The notes beneath the pieces were generated by a model. That model saw only the letters and a list, made by a program, of their open reading frames with translations, did no database searches and was not told the origin of the DNA. A stretch of 64,000 nt of DNA, taken from Shouchella miscanthi. GTDB lineage: Bacteria > Bacillota > Bacilli > Bacillales > Bacillaceae_D. Of this stretch, positions 57,042-64,000 are shown piece by piece; the stretch's first letter is position 1, and every line of letters begins with the position of its first letter. Where the stretch lies: assembly GCF_007725405.1 (NCBI RefSeq), contig NZ_CP042163.1, positions 1,054,001 through 1,118,000 on the forward strand, given 5' to 3'. A program made the position numbers and the translations under genes.

Positions 57042-58274
57042 TTGGAACAAACAGCCATTACGGGACGTAAACGGTTTGGCTTAGCCTTATTGCTTGGGAC
57101 ATTGGCAGCCTTCGGGCCGTTAACGATTGATATGTACTTGCCTAGCTTTCCTTCTATTGCATCAGACTTACATGCCCCAGCTTCACTTGTGCAGTTGAGC
57201 TTAACTGCTTGTTTATTAGGATTAGGGGCAGGTCAGCTTGTGGTTGGACCTATGAGTGATGCAAAAGGTAGGAAAAAGCCGCTTGTTATTTCAATCTTTC
57301 TTTATGTCCTCGCTTCTCTAGCGTGTGCGCTTGCACCTAATATAGGGACGTTAATTGTGGCAAGATTTATGCAAGGCTTTACTGCTGCTGCTGGAATTGT
57401 TATTTCCCGGGCAGTCGTTCGTGATTTATTTAATGGAAGAGAATTAACAAAGTTCTTTTCTCTATTAATGCTCATTAATGGATTGGCACCTATTTTAGCA
57501 CCTGTTTTCGGAAGTGGCGTGCTACTAATACCGGGAGCAAATTGGAACTGGATTTTTATCTCTTTAGCTCTACTTGGTCTTATCATTGTGCTCATTGTCA
57601 TCAATCGATTAACAGAAACATTGCCATTAGAAAAGCGGACACAAAGTAGTATAGGTCATACATTGCGGACATTCAAAAGCTTACTCTCAGACCGAGCATT
57701 TATGGGGTTTGCGTTTACTCAAGGCTTAATGATGGGTGGTATTTTTGCCTATGTATCAGGAACCCCATTTGTATATCAAGGAATTTACGATGTGTCACCG
57801 CAAGTGTTTAGTCTATTATTTGGTGTGAATGGTCTTGGAATTATTGTAGGCACTCATTTAGTTGGTAGGTATGCAGGTATTATTCCTGAACGTTCATTTT
57901 TACGCTTTGGCTTAATAACAGCTACTCTTGCGAGCAGTGTCTTACTCATTATGACCATAATAAATGGCCCGTTATTTTCAATTGTTGTTCCTATTTTCTT
58001 GTTCGTATCAATGATCGGAATGATTGGGACAACGTCGTTTTCATTAGCGATGGAGTCACAAGGTGGCAGAGCTGGTAGTGCTTCTGCATTACTTGGATTA
58101 TTACCTTTTGTAATTGGTGCTATAACGGCACCACTTGTTGGTATAGCTGGTGAAGATACGGCTGTACCAATGGGGGTCATTATGTTCCTTTCTAGCATCT
58201 CTGCTTTGGCGGCTTTCTATTTGCTAGCTAAAGGAGGAAAAGACGAACAGGAAGCGAATGAGAGAATGGAATGA
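57042..58274 (+). CDS. Bcr/CflA-family drug efflux MFS transporter
   Basis: 410 residues, 12 membrane helices. Bcr/CflA signatures: FGPLTIDMYLPSFPSIASDL at the start, VGPMSDAKGRKKPLVIS (motif A), VARFMQGFTAAAGIVISRAV and VRDLFNGRELTKFF. Such proteins export bicyclomycin, chloramphenicol, sulphonamides or cysteine. TTG 57042 is chosen because GAGAAGGGG is well placed; a TTG at 57024 lacks a site. Single gene with its own terminator. Confidence 0.92.
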   Translation: MEQTAITGRKRFGLALLLGTLAAFGPLTIDMYLPSFPSIASDLHAPASLVQLSLTACLLGLGAGQLVVGPMSDAKGRKKPLVISIFLYVLASLACALAPNIGTLIVARFMQGFTAAAGIVISRAVVRDLFNGRELTKFFSLLMLINGLAPILAPVFGSGVLLIPGANWNWIFISLALLGLIIVLIVINRLTETLPLEKRTQSSIGHTLRTFKSLLSDRAFMGFAFTQGLMMGGIFAYVSGTPFVYQGIYDVSPQVFSLLFGVNGLGIIVGTHLVGRYAGIIPERSFLRFGLITATLASSVLLIMTIINGPLFSIVVPIFLFVSMIGMIGTTSFSLAMESQGGRAGSASALLGLLPFVIGAITAPLVGIAGEDTAVPMGVIMFLSSISALAAFYLLAKGGKDEQEANERME

Positions 58275-58279
58275 GGAAG

Positions 58280-58314
58280 AGGCAGGAGGATGGCGTACAT
58301 CCTTCTGCCTTTTT
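58280..58314 (+). terminator. Rho-independent terminator
   Basis: AGGCAGGAGGATG / CATCCTTCTGCCT (13 bp, one wobble, 5-base loop) followed by TTTTT. Confidence 0.9.
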
Positions 58315-58342
58315 CATTTTAGAAGCATGTCTAGTTGCTCCG

Positions 58343-58480
58343 TTATTTCATAGATTGACTATTCTTTTTTGAAAGGTCTTGAAGAAATTTCTTTTCCTCT
58401 ACTGTTAGCTCTCGATTTAACTTCGCTTCCATATCTTTTTTTAATGAAACAAATAAAAATTTTGCTGTTTGATCGAGCAT
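58343..58480 (-). CDS. Small soluble peptide of unknown function
   Basis: A 45-residue frame on the minus strand from ATG 58480, with AGAGG six bases upstream. The peptide (MLDQTAKFLFVSLKKDMEAK, ending NSQSMK) is helical and charged, with no membrane segment. Size and charge recall small regulators of sporulation kinases, but no family could be assigned. The codon pattern and ribosome site support a real gene; no terminator of its own was seen. Confidence 0.55.
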   Translation of the reverse strand: MLDQTAKFLFVSLKKDMEAKLNRELTVEEKKFLQDLSKKNSQSMK

Positions 58481-58644
58481 AAGAGGCCTCTTTTCATTCT
58501 TGCTTTACAGTATATTCGTACTAATTTTAACAGATTGCTATGAAAATAGAAAGATTTTCCCTTTTTTTTAGTCTCAAAAAGAGGGAGCAATATTCTTTTT
58601 TTAGAATACATGTGGTACAGTAAATAGTTGAAAGAAGGTGACGT

Positions 58645-59496
58645 ATGGGGGAATTGAAGAGTAAACGAGACATGGCTTCGTCTTTACTAAGACAATTAAA
58701 TGGTCGATTAACATGCCCGTATTGTCAGGAAGCGTTAGAGTTAGTAGATATGTATAAACTGGTTTGTGTGCATGCCCATTCGTTTGATGTATCGAAGCAA
58801 GGGACCCTCTATGCTTTAACTCAATCGGGATCAAGTCAGTACGATAAACGTTTATTTCAAGCAAGGCAGTCAATAATACAACAGAAACAACTGTATGCGC
58901 CAATGCATGATAGGCTGGTACAAGAGCTTGATGAAGGGGATCTATTACTGGATGCCGGAACTGGAGAAGGCTCTCATCTAAATGAAATCAAAAGAAGATT
59001 TTCTACTATTCTTCCAGTTGGACTTGATATTTCAAAAGATGGTATTCAACAAGCTGCTAAGTCTTACCGGGATCATGTCTGGATAGTCGGGGACCTTGCA
59101 AATCTGCCTTTTGGTAATCAAACCATCGACATCATTATAAATATATTATCCCCGTCAAACTATGCCGAATTTAAGCGTGTGCTAACGTCTGGAGGGAAGT
59201 TGATTAAGGTTGTTCCAGGAGCAAACTATTTACAGGAATTGCGTGCTTATACTGCTGAAGCTTCAGCACAGCCGTATTCAAATTCAAAAACGATTGAGCT
59301 GTTTAACCGTCATTTTAGTGATACGGATGTGCAGACTCTCTCCTATAAAAAAGAGGTTACATCAGAGGAGCGTCAGTGGATTGTTGATATGTCTCCACTT
59401 GGCTGGACGGTCCAAGAAAGAGCAAGGTGCGACTATATCAACAAAGGAAGTTCTTCTATTACAATTGATTTAACCATTTTAATAGCAAGAACGTAA
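58645..59496 (+). CDS. rlmA: 23S rRNA (guanine-N1)-methyltransferase, RlmA type
   Basis: 283 residues. N-terminal zinc finger LTCPYCQEALELVDMYKLVC with following HAHSFDVSKQGTLYAL, typical of RlmA, then a Rossmann SAM domain with LLLDAGTGEGSHL and VVPGANYLQELR. RlmA methylates G745 (Gram-negative) or G748 (Gram-positive, giving tylosin-type resistance) of helix 35 in 23S rRNA, in the exit tunnel. Whether this one targets G745 or G748 is unclear. ATG 58645 with GAAGGTGA. Confidence 0.9.
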   Translation: MGELKSKRDMASSLLRQLNGRLTCPYCQEALELVDMYKLVCVHAHSFDVSKQGTLYALTQSGSSQYDKRLFQARQSIIQQKQLYAPMHDRLVQELDEGDLLLDAGTGEGSHLNEIKRRFSTILPVGLDISKDGIQQAAKSYRDHVWIVGDLANLPFGNQTIDIIINILSPSNYAEFKRVLTSGGKLIKVVPGANYLQELRAYTAEASAQPYSNSKTIELFNRHFSDTDVQTLSYKKEVTSEERQWIVDMSPLGWTVQERARCDYINKGSSSITIDLTILIART

Positions 59497-59540
59497 TCCG
59501 AACGCTGAATTTACATCGATTCAGACGTTCGGATTGTTTC
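59495..59540. terminator. Bidirectional terminator overlapping a CDS end
   Basis: Outer stem AATCCGAACG / CGTTCGGATT and inner stem CTGAAT / ATTCAG, with a one-base bulge and 8-base loop. The last codons of the leftward Nudix gene are inside it. Confidence 0.85.
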
Positions 59541-59981
59541 TAAAATAGATGGGTAATAGGGCAAGATATAGTCCTTGTATTCATCCTTTAATGTCGGGGG
59601 AAGGCTTTTTACAAATCGAACTTCTTTCGATTCACTCGGGTTCACTTGAAGGGTCCCACTAAAATGCTTCGTCCAATAAACAGCAGTAACGGAGTATATT
59701 TCATCACCATTGTCGATTGTAAAATGGTATGTTTCGCCTGAGAATATGCCAAGAAGTTGAAGATTTCTTACATCCAGTCCAGTTTCTTCTTTCACTTCTC
59801 TTACTGCTGTTTGTTCTAAAGACTCCCCTAGTTCCATTAATCCTCCGGGTAATCCCCAACCCCCGTCTTTTCGATTTTCAAGCAAAAGCTCACCTTGATG
59901 ATTAACGATCAAAACAACGGAACCTGGTAAGATTAAAGGCTGTGTTCCAACTTTTTGTCGTAATGATTGAACATAGTCCAA
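59511..59981 (-). CDS. Nudix hydrolase
   Basis: 156 residues. A complete Nudix box GGLMELGESLEQTAVREVKE followed by ETGL (GX5EX7REUXEEXGU) at about 45-67. The rest is the usual Nudix alpha/beta sandwich. It hydrolyses a nucleoside diphosphate linked to some X; oxidised nucleotides or sugar nucleotides are possible substrates. TTG 59981 has GAGAGGAG at proper distance; a GTG at 59990 abuts it. Confidence 0.88.
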   Translation of the reverse strand: MDYVQSLRQKVGTQPLILPGSVVLIVNHQGELLLENRKDGGWGLPGGLMELGESLEQTAVREVKEETGLDVRNLQLLGIFSGETYHFTIDNGDEIYSVTAVYWTKHFSGTLQVNPSESKEVRFVKSLPPTLKDEYKDYILPYYPSILETIRTSESM

Positions 59982-60191
59982 TGCAATCACTCCTCTCTAA
60001 GTGAAAGACTCGTTTCCTAGAATGTTGTTCTCCATCTAATGAATGCGCTTAAAACGTTAATGCATACTGTTCCTTTCTCGGTAAAGATCATAATATCCTT
60101 CTGATGTAGGATCCATTTAGGACGGAAAACCATTTGTATGTTAGTGAGGAAATATAAGATTAGGTAAAAGCATTAGGACCTTTGTCCACAC

Positions 60192-60217
60192 AACATCGAA
60201 TCCCGATGCATAAGGTA
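60192..60217 (+). promoter_or_regulatory. SigK-like promoter of the Cys-rich peptide
   Basis: CATAAGGTA (60209-60217) matches CATANNNTA exactly, with an AC 17 bases upstream as -35. The predicted leader of about 26 bases includes the GGGAGGTG ribosome site. Confidence 0.5.
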
Positions 60218-60249
60218 TAGCAGACCCTTAGGTTTGGGAGGTGAAGCTT

Positions 60250-60453
60250 ATGAGTTATTATGAATCTGGTAGACATGGCCACTACAAACCTGTAAAAGGT
60301 TTTTCTGCTCGAATTTGTCCAGGTTGTCGCTGTAAAAAACGGTGCGCTTCTTGTAACGAACGACCAGTAGAAACACCAGTAGAACGACCGGTAGAGCGCC
60401 CAATTCGCTTATTCACTGAGTTAGCTGATTTAAACCAAACAGATGAGAAGTAA
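60250..60453 (+). CDS. Small Cys-rich protein with Pro-Val-Glu repeats
   Basis: 67 residues from ATG 60250 behind GGGAGGTG (GTG 60241 overlaps the site). Head: SYYESGRHGHYKPVKGF, aromatic and basic. Centre: CPGCRCKKRCASCNE, five cysteines in 13 residues, able to bind zinc or cross-link. Then a PVETPVERPVERP repeat, and a short acidic tail. With a SigK-like promoter and high Cys/Tyr content, a spore coat or crust role is reasonable but unproven. It has its own strong terminator. Confidence 0.65.
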   Translation: MSYYESGRHGHYKPVKGFSARICPGCRCKKRCASCNERPVETPVERPVERPIRLFTELADLNQTDEK

Positions 60454-60462
60454 TTCTATACA

Positions 60463-60500
60463 AGGCTAAGCCATTGTGTAACAATGAGCTTAGCTTATTT
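60463..60500 (+). terminator. Rho-independent terminator
   Basis: GCTAAGC-CATTG / CAATG-A-GCTTAGC (12 bp, one bulged A, 5-base loop) followed by TTATTTT. Confidence 0.82.
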
Positions 60501-60521
60501 TACTGACAGGTGATGAGAGAA

Positions 60522-61163
60522 ATGAAGAAGGAAACCCCAAAAATACCAGAAGTTCTTGAAGAAAAATCATTGCAATCGGTCTTGGTTGAAGAGGATCGAG
60601 AATTAGTTCGTTCCAGCATATATCAAGAAGACCTCAGTGATTCCAATTTGCAAAAGCTAATCCTTTCTAAATGTATCGTTACTCGCTGTTCATTCCCGCG
60701 CTCACACATGGTGAAAGCTGATTTTACCGATGTGCGATTTGTGAATTGTGACTTTTCGAATGTAGATCTGTCAGAAAGTCTGTTTCATCGGGTTGAGTTT
60801 ATTGACTGCAAATTTATCGGTAGTCAATTTACTAACGCGCATTTGTCTCACACTACGTTTACAAATTGCGTCTTAAATGTAAGCAATTTTATTGATGTAA
60901 CGCTTAAGGGAACACAGTTTAGTTGTTCTTCGCTAAAGCAAGTCAATGTCGCACATGCGAAAGTGAAACAACTTATTCTTGATAAGTGTGACATTGATGA
61001 TTGCTCATTTCATGAGACATCTTTAAATGGAGTCGACATTAGCACTTGTACATACAATTCTTTTCAAGCCTCACAAGATATACTGTCAGGATTAATCGTC
61101 TCAAAAGAACAAGCCATTGGGTTTGCCCGACTACTAGGGCTAACTGTTAAAGAGGAAATGTAA
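60522..61163 (+). CDS. Pentapeptide-repeat protein
   Basis: 213 residues, start ATG 60522 with AAGGTGAT-type AGGTGATG upstream. From about 50 to 185 it shows five-residue repeats of the A(D/N)LxX type with Phe/Leu at the centre: ADFTDVRFVNCDFSNVDLSE, HRVEFIDCKFIGSQFTNAHL and more, forming a right-handed square beta-helix. Qnr/MfpA-like members mimic DNA and protect gyrase; most have other, unknown roles. Cysteines recur at the same turn position (xxNCxF, IDCKF, TNCVL). No obvious functional partner nearby. Confidence 0.82.
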   Translation: MKKETPKIPEVLEEKSLQSVLVEEDRELVRSSIYQEDLSDSNLQKLILSKCIVTRCSFPRSHMVKADFTDVRFVNCDFSNVDLSESLFHRVEFIDCKFIGSQFTNAHLSHTTFTNCVLNVSNFIDVTLKGTQFSCSSLKQVNVAHAKVKQLILDKCDIDDCSFHETSLNGVDISTCTYNSFQASQDILSGLIVSKEQAIGFARLLGLTVKEEM

Positions 61164-61220
61164 CAGAAATGTGAACATCGCTGAATTTGATGAGATTCTA
61201 TTCTGCAAAAAGGTGAGCCA

Positions 61221-61229
61221 TGGTACACT
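61221..61229 (+). promoter_or_regulatory. Extended -10 promoter of htpX
   Basis: TGGTACACT (TGn plus TACACT), 30 bases before the htpX start. No good -35. Confidence 0.45.
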
Positions 61230-61258
61230 AGACAAAAGATTTATTTTGGAGGGGTACT

Positions 61259-62167
61259 ATGGGGAAACGAATTATGTTGTTTATCGGAACTAATATTCTT
61301 GTTCTAACAACGATCTTTATCGTTTGGTCACTCATTATACAATTTACCGGAATTGATGGTTCATTTGTATCAAGCGATGGTTCCATTCAATTTGCGGTTA
61401 TTTTATTATTTAGTGCAATTGTTGGTTTTGCTGGTTCATTTATTTCATTAGCCATGTCTCGTTGGATTGCTAAAATGATGATGAAAGTCAAAGTCATTGA
61501 TCCAGAGGGGCCAATGTCAAGAGAAGAACGAGCTGTTGTAGAGAAAGTCCATCGTTTATCAAGAGCTGCAGGGCTTGTGCATATGCCTGAAGTAGGAATT
61601 TATCAAAGTAACGAAGTAAACGCATTCGCAACAGGGCCATCAAAGAAACGCTCTTTGGTTGCGGTATCGTCAGGATTGTTACACACAATGGATGATGACG
61701 CCGTTGAAGGTGTTATTGCCCATGAAGTGGCTCACGTAGCCAACGGTGATATGGTAACAATGACGTTATTACAAGGAATTGTGAACACATTTGTTGTCTT
61801 TTTCTCGCGAGTTATTGCGATTGTACTGTCTCGATTTGTTCGCCCTGAACTGCAGTTTATCGTTCAATTTGCATCCATTATTATTTTACAAATTTTATTC
61901 TCAATACTAGGTAGCCTTGTTATTAGTGCGTATTCACGTCATCGAGAGTACCACGCTGACCGGGGCGGTGCAGACTTAGCTGGTCGAGACAAAATGGTCC
62001 ATGCACTGCGTTCACTTCAACAGTACGTAAACCGAGCGAAAGCAAACGATCATACCGATGACACTGCTGTACAAACGATGAAAATTAATGGTGGGAAATC
62101 AATGATGAGATTGATGTCCACCCACCCTGATTTAAATGATCGCATCGCACGTTTGGAAGAACGTTAG
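61259..62167 (+). CDS. htpX: HtpX: membrane zinc metalloprotease
   Basis: 302 residues. M48 protease with two N-terminal helices, catalytic [10 protein letters not shown] (HExxH, cytosolic face), and third zinc ligand Glu in [14 protein letters not shown], plus two helices between. It degrades misfolded or damaged membrane proteins together with FtsH. TTG/ATG choice is clear: ATG 61259 with GGAGGGG. The Bacillus enzyme is often repressed by Rok; no such site can be judged here. Confidence 0.95.
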   Translation: MGKRIMLFIGTNILVLTTIFIVWSLIIQFTGIDGSFVSSDGSIQFAVILLFSAIVGFAGSFISLAMSRWIAKMMMKVKVIDPEGPMSREERAVVEKVHRLSRAAGLVHMPEVGIYQSNEVNAFATGPSKKRSLVAVSSGLLHTMDDDAVEGVIAHEVAHVANGDMVTMTLLQGIVNTFVVFFSRVIAIVLSRFVRPELQFIVQFASIIILQILFSILGSLVISAYSRHREYHADRGGADLAGRDKMVHALRSLQQYVNRAKANDHTDDTAVQTMKINGGKSMMRLMSTHPDLNDRIARLEER

Positions 62168-62171
62168 AAAA

Positions 62172-62205
62172 AGAAGCCGTCGACTACTACGACGGCTCTT
62201 TTTTA
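62172..62205. terminator. Bidirectional terminator
   Basis: AGCCGTCG / CGACGGCT with a 7-base loop; T-run on the right, A-run on the left. It ends htpX and the convergent aldo/keto reductase. Confidence 0.9.
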
Positions 62206-63132
62206 TGGAATAAGATTTCCTGCTGCGGCATATAGCTCTGTCCATTCTTCACGTGTTAATGGAATAGATGATCCGGCACATGCTTCTTTTACTCTAGAAG
62301 GTTTTGTCGATCCTACAATGACTTGAATGTTAGCTGGATGCCTTGTTATCCAAGCGGTTGCTATCGCTGTCGGAGTAACTTGATAGGCTTCTGCTAAGCG
62401 TTCAAGAACGGAATTTAACTCAGGGAAATCTTTCTTATTCCCAATAAACGTACCAGCAAAGAATCCGTTCTGATACGGTGACCATGCTTGTAGCGTTATG
62501 TCATTGAGGCGACAATAATCAAGCGTTCCTGCATCACGGTTAACAGCCTCGTCTGTTTTCATGTTAAGAGACATACTTGAATCAATTAATGGTGTATGCG
62601 CAACACCAAATTGCACTTGATTCACAATCAGCTTCTGCTCAACCGAACGTTGCAACAGCTGGATTTGATGAGGGGTATGATTAGACACACCAAAATGACG
62701 GACTTTTCCACTTGTATGAAGTTGATGAAAGGCTGCAGCTACTTCATCAGGCTCCATAAGTGGGTCAGGTCGATGTAATAATAAAATATCTAGATAGTCA
62801 GTGTTTAAACGCTTTAAAATCCCGTCAACAGAAGTAAGAATATGATCCTTTGAGAAATCATAGTAACCGGTCGCACCTTTGCGGATTCCACACTTACTTT
62901 GTAAAATAAGCTTTTCCCGGGAAATGTCTGTATGTGATAAAGCTTTGGCAAATAAGGATTCACATTCTCCTTTGCCATAGATATCGGCATGGTCATAAAA
63001 ATTAATGCCTTGTTCATAAGCGGTTTCGAGCAGTTGTTGAATGCCGCTGTCATCTAGAGAATTAATACGCATATTGCCTAAGATTAAGTTTGAAACTTCT
63101 AAGTTTGTTCCTGGTAAGGTGAACGTCTTCAT
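62203..63132 (-). CDS. Aldo/keto reductase (YdhF type)
   Basis: 309 residues from ATG 63132 behind AAAGGAGAG. AKR TIM barrel with catalytic Asp and Tyr in NFYDHADIYGKGECE, Lys in LILQSKCGIRKG, and His in YLDILLLHRPDPLM; cofactor region GSTKPSRVKEAC near the end. Close to the YdhF/IolS group that reduces small aldehydes and ketones with NADPH. Substrate unknown; single gene. Confidence 0.88.
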   Translation of the reverse strand: MKTFTLPGTNLEVSNLILGNMRINSLDDSGIQQLLETAYEQGINFYDHADIYGKGECESLFAKALSHTDISREKLILQSKCGIRKGATGYYDFSKDHILTSVDGILKRLNTDYLDILLLHRPDPLMEPDEVAAAFHQLHTSGKVRHFGVSNHTPHQIQLLQRSVEQKLIVNQVQFGVAHTPLIDSSMSLNMKTDEAVNRDAGTLDYCRLNDITLQAWSPYQNGFFAGTFIGNKKDFPELNSVLERLAEAYQVTPTAIATAWITRHPANIQVIVGSTKPSRVKEACAGSSIPLTREEWTELYAAAGNLIP

Positions 63133-63194
63133 CTTACACTCTCCTTTCTTTCCTATATTCATAGTTTAAGTGGAGAAAAGAAAAGAGTACAGTG

Positions 63195-64000
63195 TTATTG
63201 TTCGACAATGCCCTTTGCAATGGCATGAGCAATGGTTGTTTGGTACGCGTCATCATTTAATTTTACGGCTTCTTCAGAATTTGTGATAAACCCTACTTCA
63301 ACAAGGATGGCCGGAATTTTACTGTTGCGCAGAACATGAAATGTTTCTGGTTTAACACCTCTATCGATTTCACCTGTAGTTTGAAGTAAAGCTTGTTGTG
63401 TAGACTGAGCCAATACTTGACTACTCGAACTGGAGGGGTGATAAAATGTTTCAATTCCTCTCGCCTCTGTATTCGTATGACCATTTGCATGAATACTAAC
63501 AAATTGATCGGCCCCCCACGAAGAAGTGGAGGAGACTCGTTCTTCTAAGGAAAGAAACACATCTGTTTCCCTTGTCATATTGACAACGTACCCTAACTCC
63601 TCTAATCGTTGTTTTGTCTTATGAGCAATAGCTAGTACGATATCTTTCTCCATTAACCCATTTGCTGCGGCACCACTATCGTGGCCACCGTGACCAGGGT
63701 CGAGCATTATGCGCTTTGGTTCTACCTCTGAATTCGTAGACGCTGCTTGTACATCAATTTTTTTGATCCAATCTAGACTAACGTAGCCCGAGCCATCAAT
63801 AAGACGCCCCCAGCCTTGTCCTTCATTAATAAACTCGACGATATCGCCGTTGTATTTTACACCAATAACCTCTGCAGATGTAGATGGTCCGCTTCGTACA
63901 TTTAACGTTGTATTAACTGTCACTTCGCCTTGTTCGACTGCATAGGCCGGTGTGACGGCCAGCAAGATACAAGCAAGGGTGAAAATAATCATAAAACCAT
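63195..64000 (-). CDS. N-acetylmuramoyl-L-alanine amidase with SH3b domain, partial at right edge
   Basis: At least 265 residues; the frame stays open to the window edge, and ATG 63992 has no ribosome site in view, so the true start may lie just outside. Signal peptide (IIFTLACILLAVTPAYA), then an SH3b domain (VNTTLNVRSGPSTSAEVIG, about 25-75) that binds the wall, then an Amidase_3 domain: zinc ligands in LDPGHGGHDSG, Glu in GLMEKD, His in FVSIHANGH and catalytic Glu in ILVEVGFITN. It cuts the amide between MurNAc and L-Ala. CwlD/LytC-type family. Confidence 0.9.
   Translation of the reverse strand, partial: GFMIIFTLACILLAVTPAYAVEQGEVTVNTTLNVRSGPSTSAEVIGVKYNGDIVEFINEGQGWGRLIDGSGYVSLDWIKKIDVQAASTNSEVEPKRIMLDPGHGGHDSGAAANGLMEKDIVLAIAHKTKQRLEELGYVVNMTRETDVFLSLEERVSSTSSWGADQFVSIHANGHTNTEARGIETFYHPSSSSSQVLAQSTQQALLQTTGEIDRGVKPETFHVLRNSKIPAILVEVGFITNSEEAVKLNDDAYQTTIAHAIAKGIVEQ

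Noticed and set aside
57302-58198. Long minus-strand frames inside the Bcr/CflA gene
   Set aside because: They mirror the codon pattern of the efflux gene and have no start signals.
1-64000. CRISPR array, prophage, insertion sequence, tRNA or rRNA
   Set aside because: I saw no regularly spaced repeats, transposase or integrase motifs, phage structural genes, cloverleaf-type sequences or rRNA signatures.

Overview
The window looks like chromosome of a low-to-mid GC, endospore-forming member of the Bacillaceae. The signs are strong AGGAGG-type ribosome binding sites, frequent GTG/TTG starts, a YjcZ-type sporulation peptide, tandem small coat-type proteins, a LiaFSR cell-envelope stress system, TagGH teichoic acid export, a YtvA-type blue-light stress sensor and a ZTP riboswitch on folD. 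Several exported proteins are very acidic, which would suit an alkaliphilic or salt-tolerant genus of the Shouchella/Alkalihalobacillus kind; that last step is inference. No tRNA, rRNA, CRISPR array, prophage or insertion sequence was seen.

Layout. 1-2.9 kb is accessory: a secreted protein cut by the left edge, an acidic lipoprotein, a zinc-ribbon membrane protein, a frameshifted remnant and a small protein that may be an immunity factor. 2.9-12.3 kb is mixed: a divergent NRAMP-family transporter, a ZIP-like membrane protein, a DUF421 protein, a metallophosphoesterase, the YjcZ peptide, an acetyltransferase, folD behind its riboswitch, a kinase-like phosphotransferase, a BAAT-type hydrolase and two paralogous Sm-like coat-type proteins. 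12.4-14.4 kb is a divergent LysR/YeiH pair. 14.5-17.9 kb is a lia operon without liaG. 17.9-25 kb holds cutC, acetyltransferases, tagGH, an M42 peptidase and a nucleotidyltransferase.

25.1-31.7 kb is a galactitol-type PTS operon: PRD regulator, EIIA, EIIB, EIIC, two zinc alcohol dehydrogenases and a 52-residue membrane peptide. 32.0-33.8 kb is an antibiotic-resistance-type ABC-F gene behind a long leader with a short leader ORF and a terminator that buries the ribosome binding site. 34.1-37.3 kb is a glycine betaine/choline-type ABC importer. 37.3-43.9 kb has a thioesterase, an LD-carboxypeptidase, a DesK/DesR-like two-component system, an alpha/beta hydrolase and small enzymes.

44.0-51.9 kb is the most interesting catabolic locus. 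A tripartite tricarboxylate transporter (tctCAB) plus a PrpF-type aconitate isomerase run leftward. They diverge from a LysR regulator, an isocitrate/isopropylmalate-type dehydrogenase and a TcuA-like flavoprotein. Together they suggest uptake and oxidation of tricarballylate and/or trans-aconitate into the TCA cycle.

52.3-64 kb holds a degenerate Ser/Thr kinase, the LOV-STAS photoreceptor behind a SigB-type promoter, an HD hydrolase, a frameshifted methyltransferase remnant, an M50-like membrane protein that has lost its catalytic histidines, a Bcr/CflA efflux pump, an RlmA-type methyltransferase, a Nudix hydrolase, a Cys-rich peptide behind a SigK-like promoter, a pentapeptide-repeat protein, HtpX, an aldo/keto reductase and an amidase cut by the right edge. 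Many convergent pairs share a bidirectional terminator that overlaps the ends of the coding regions.
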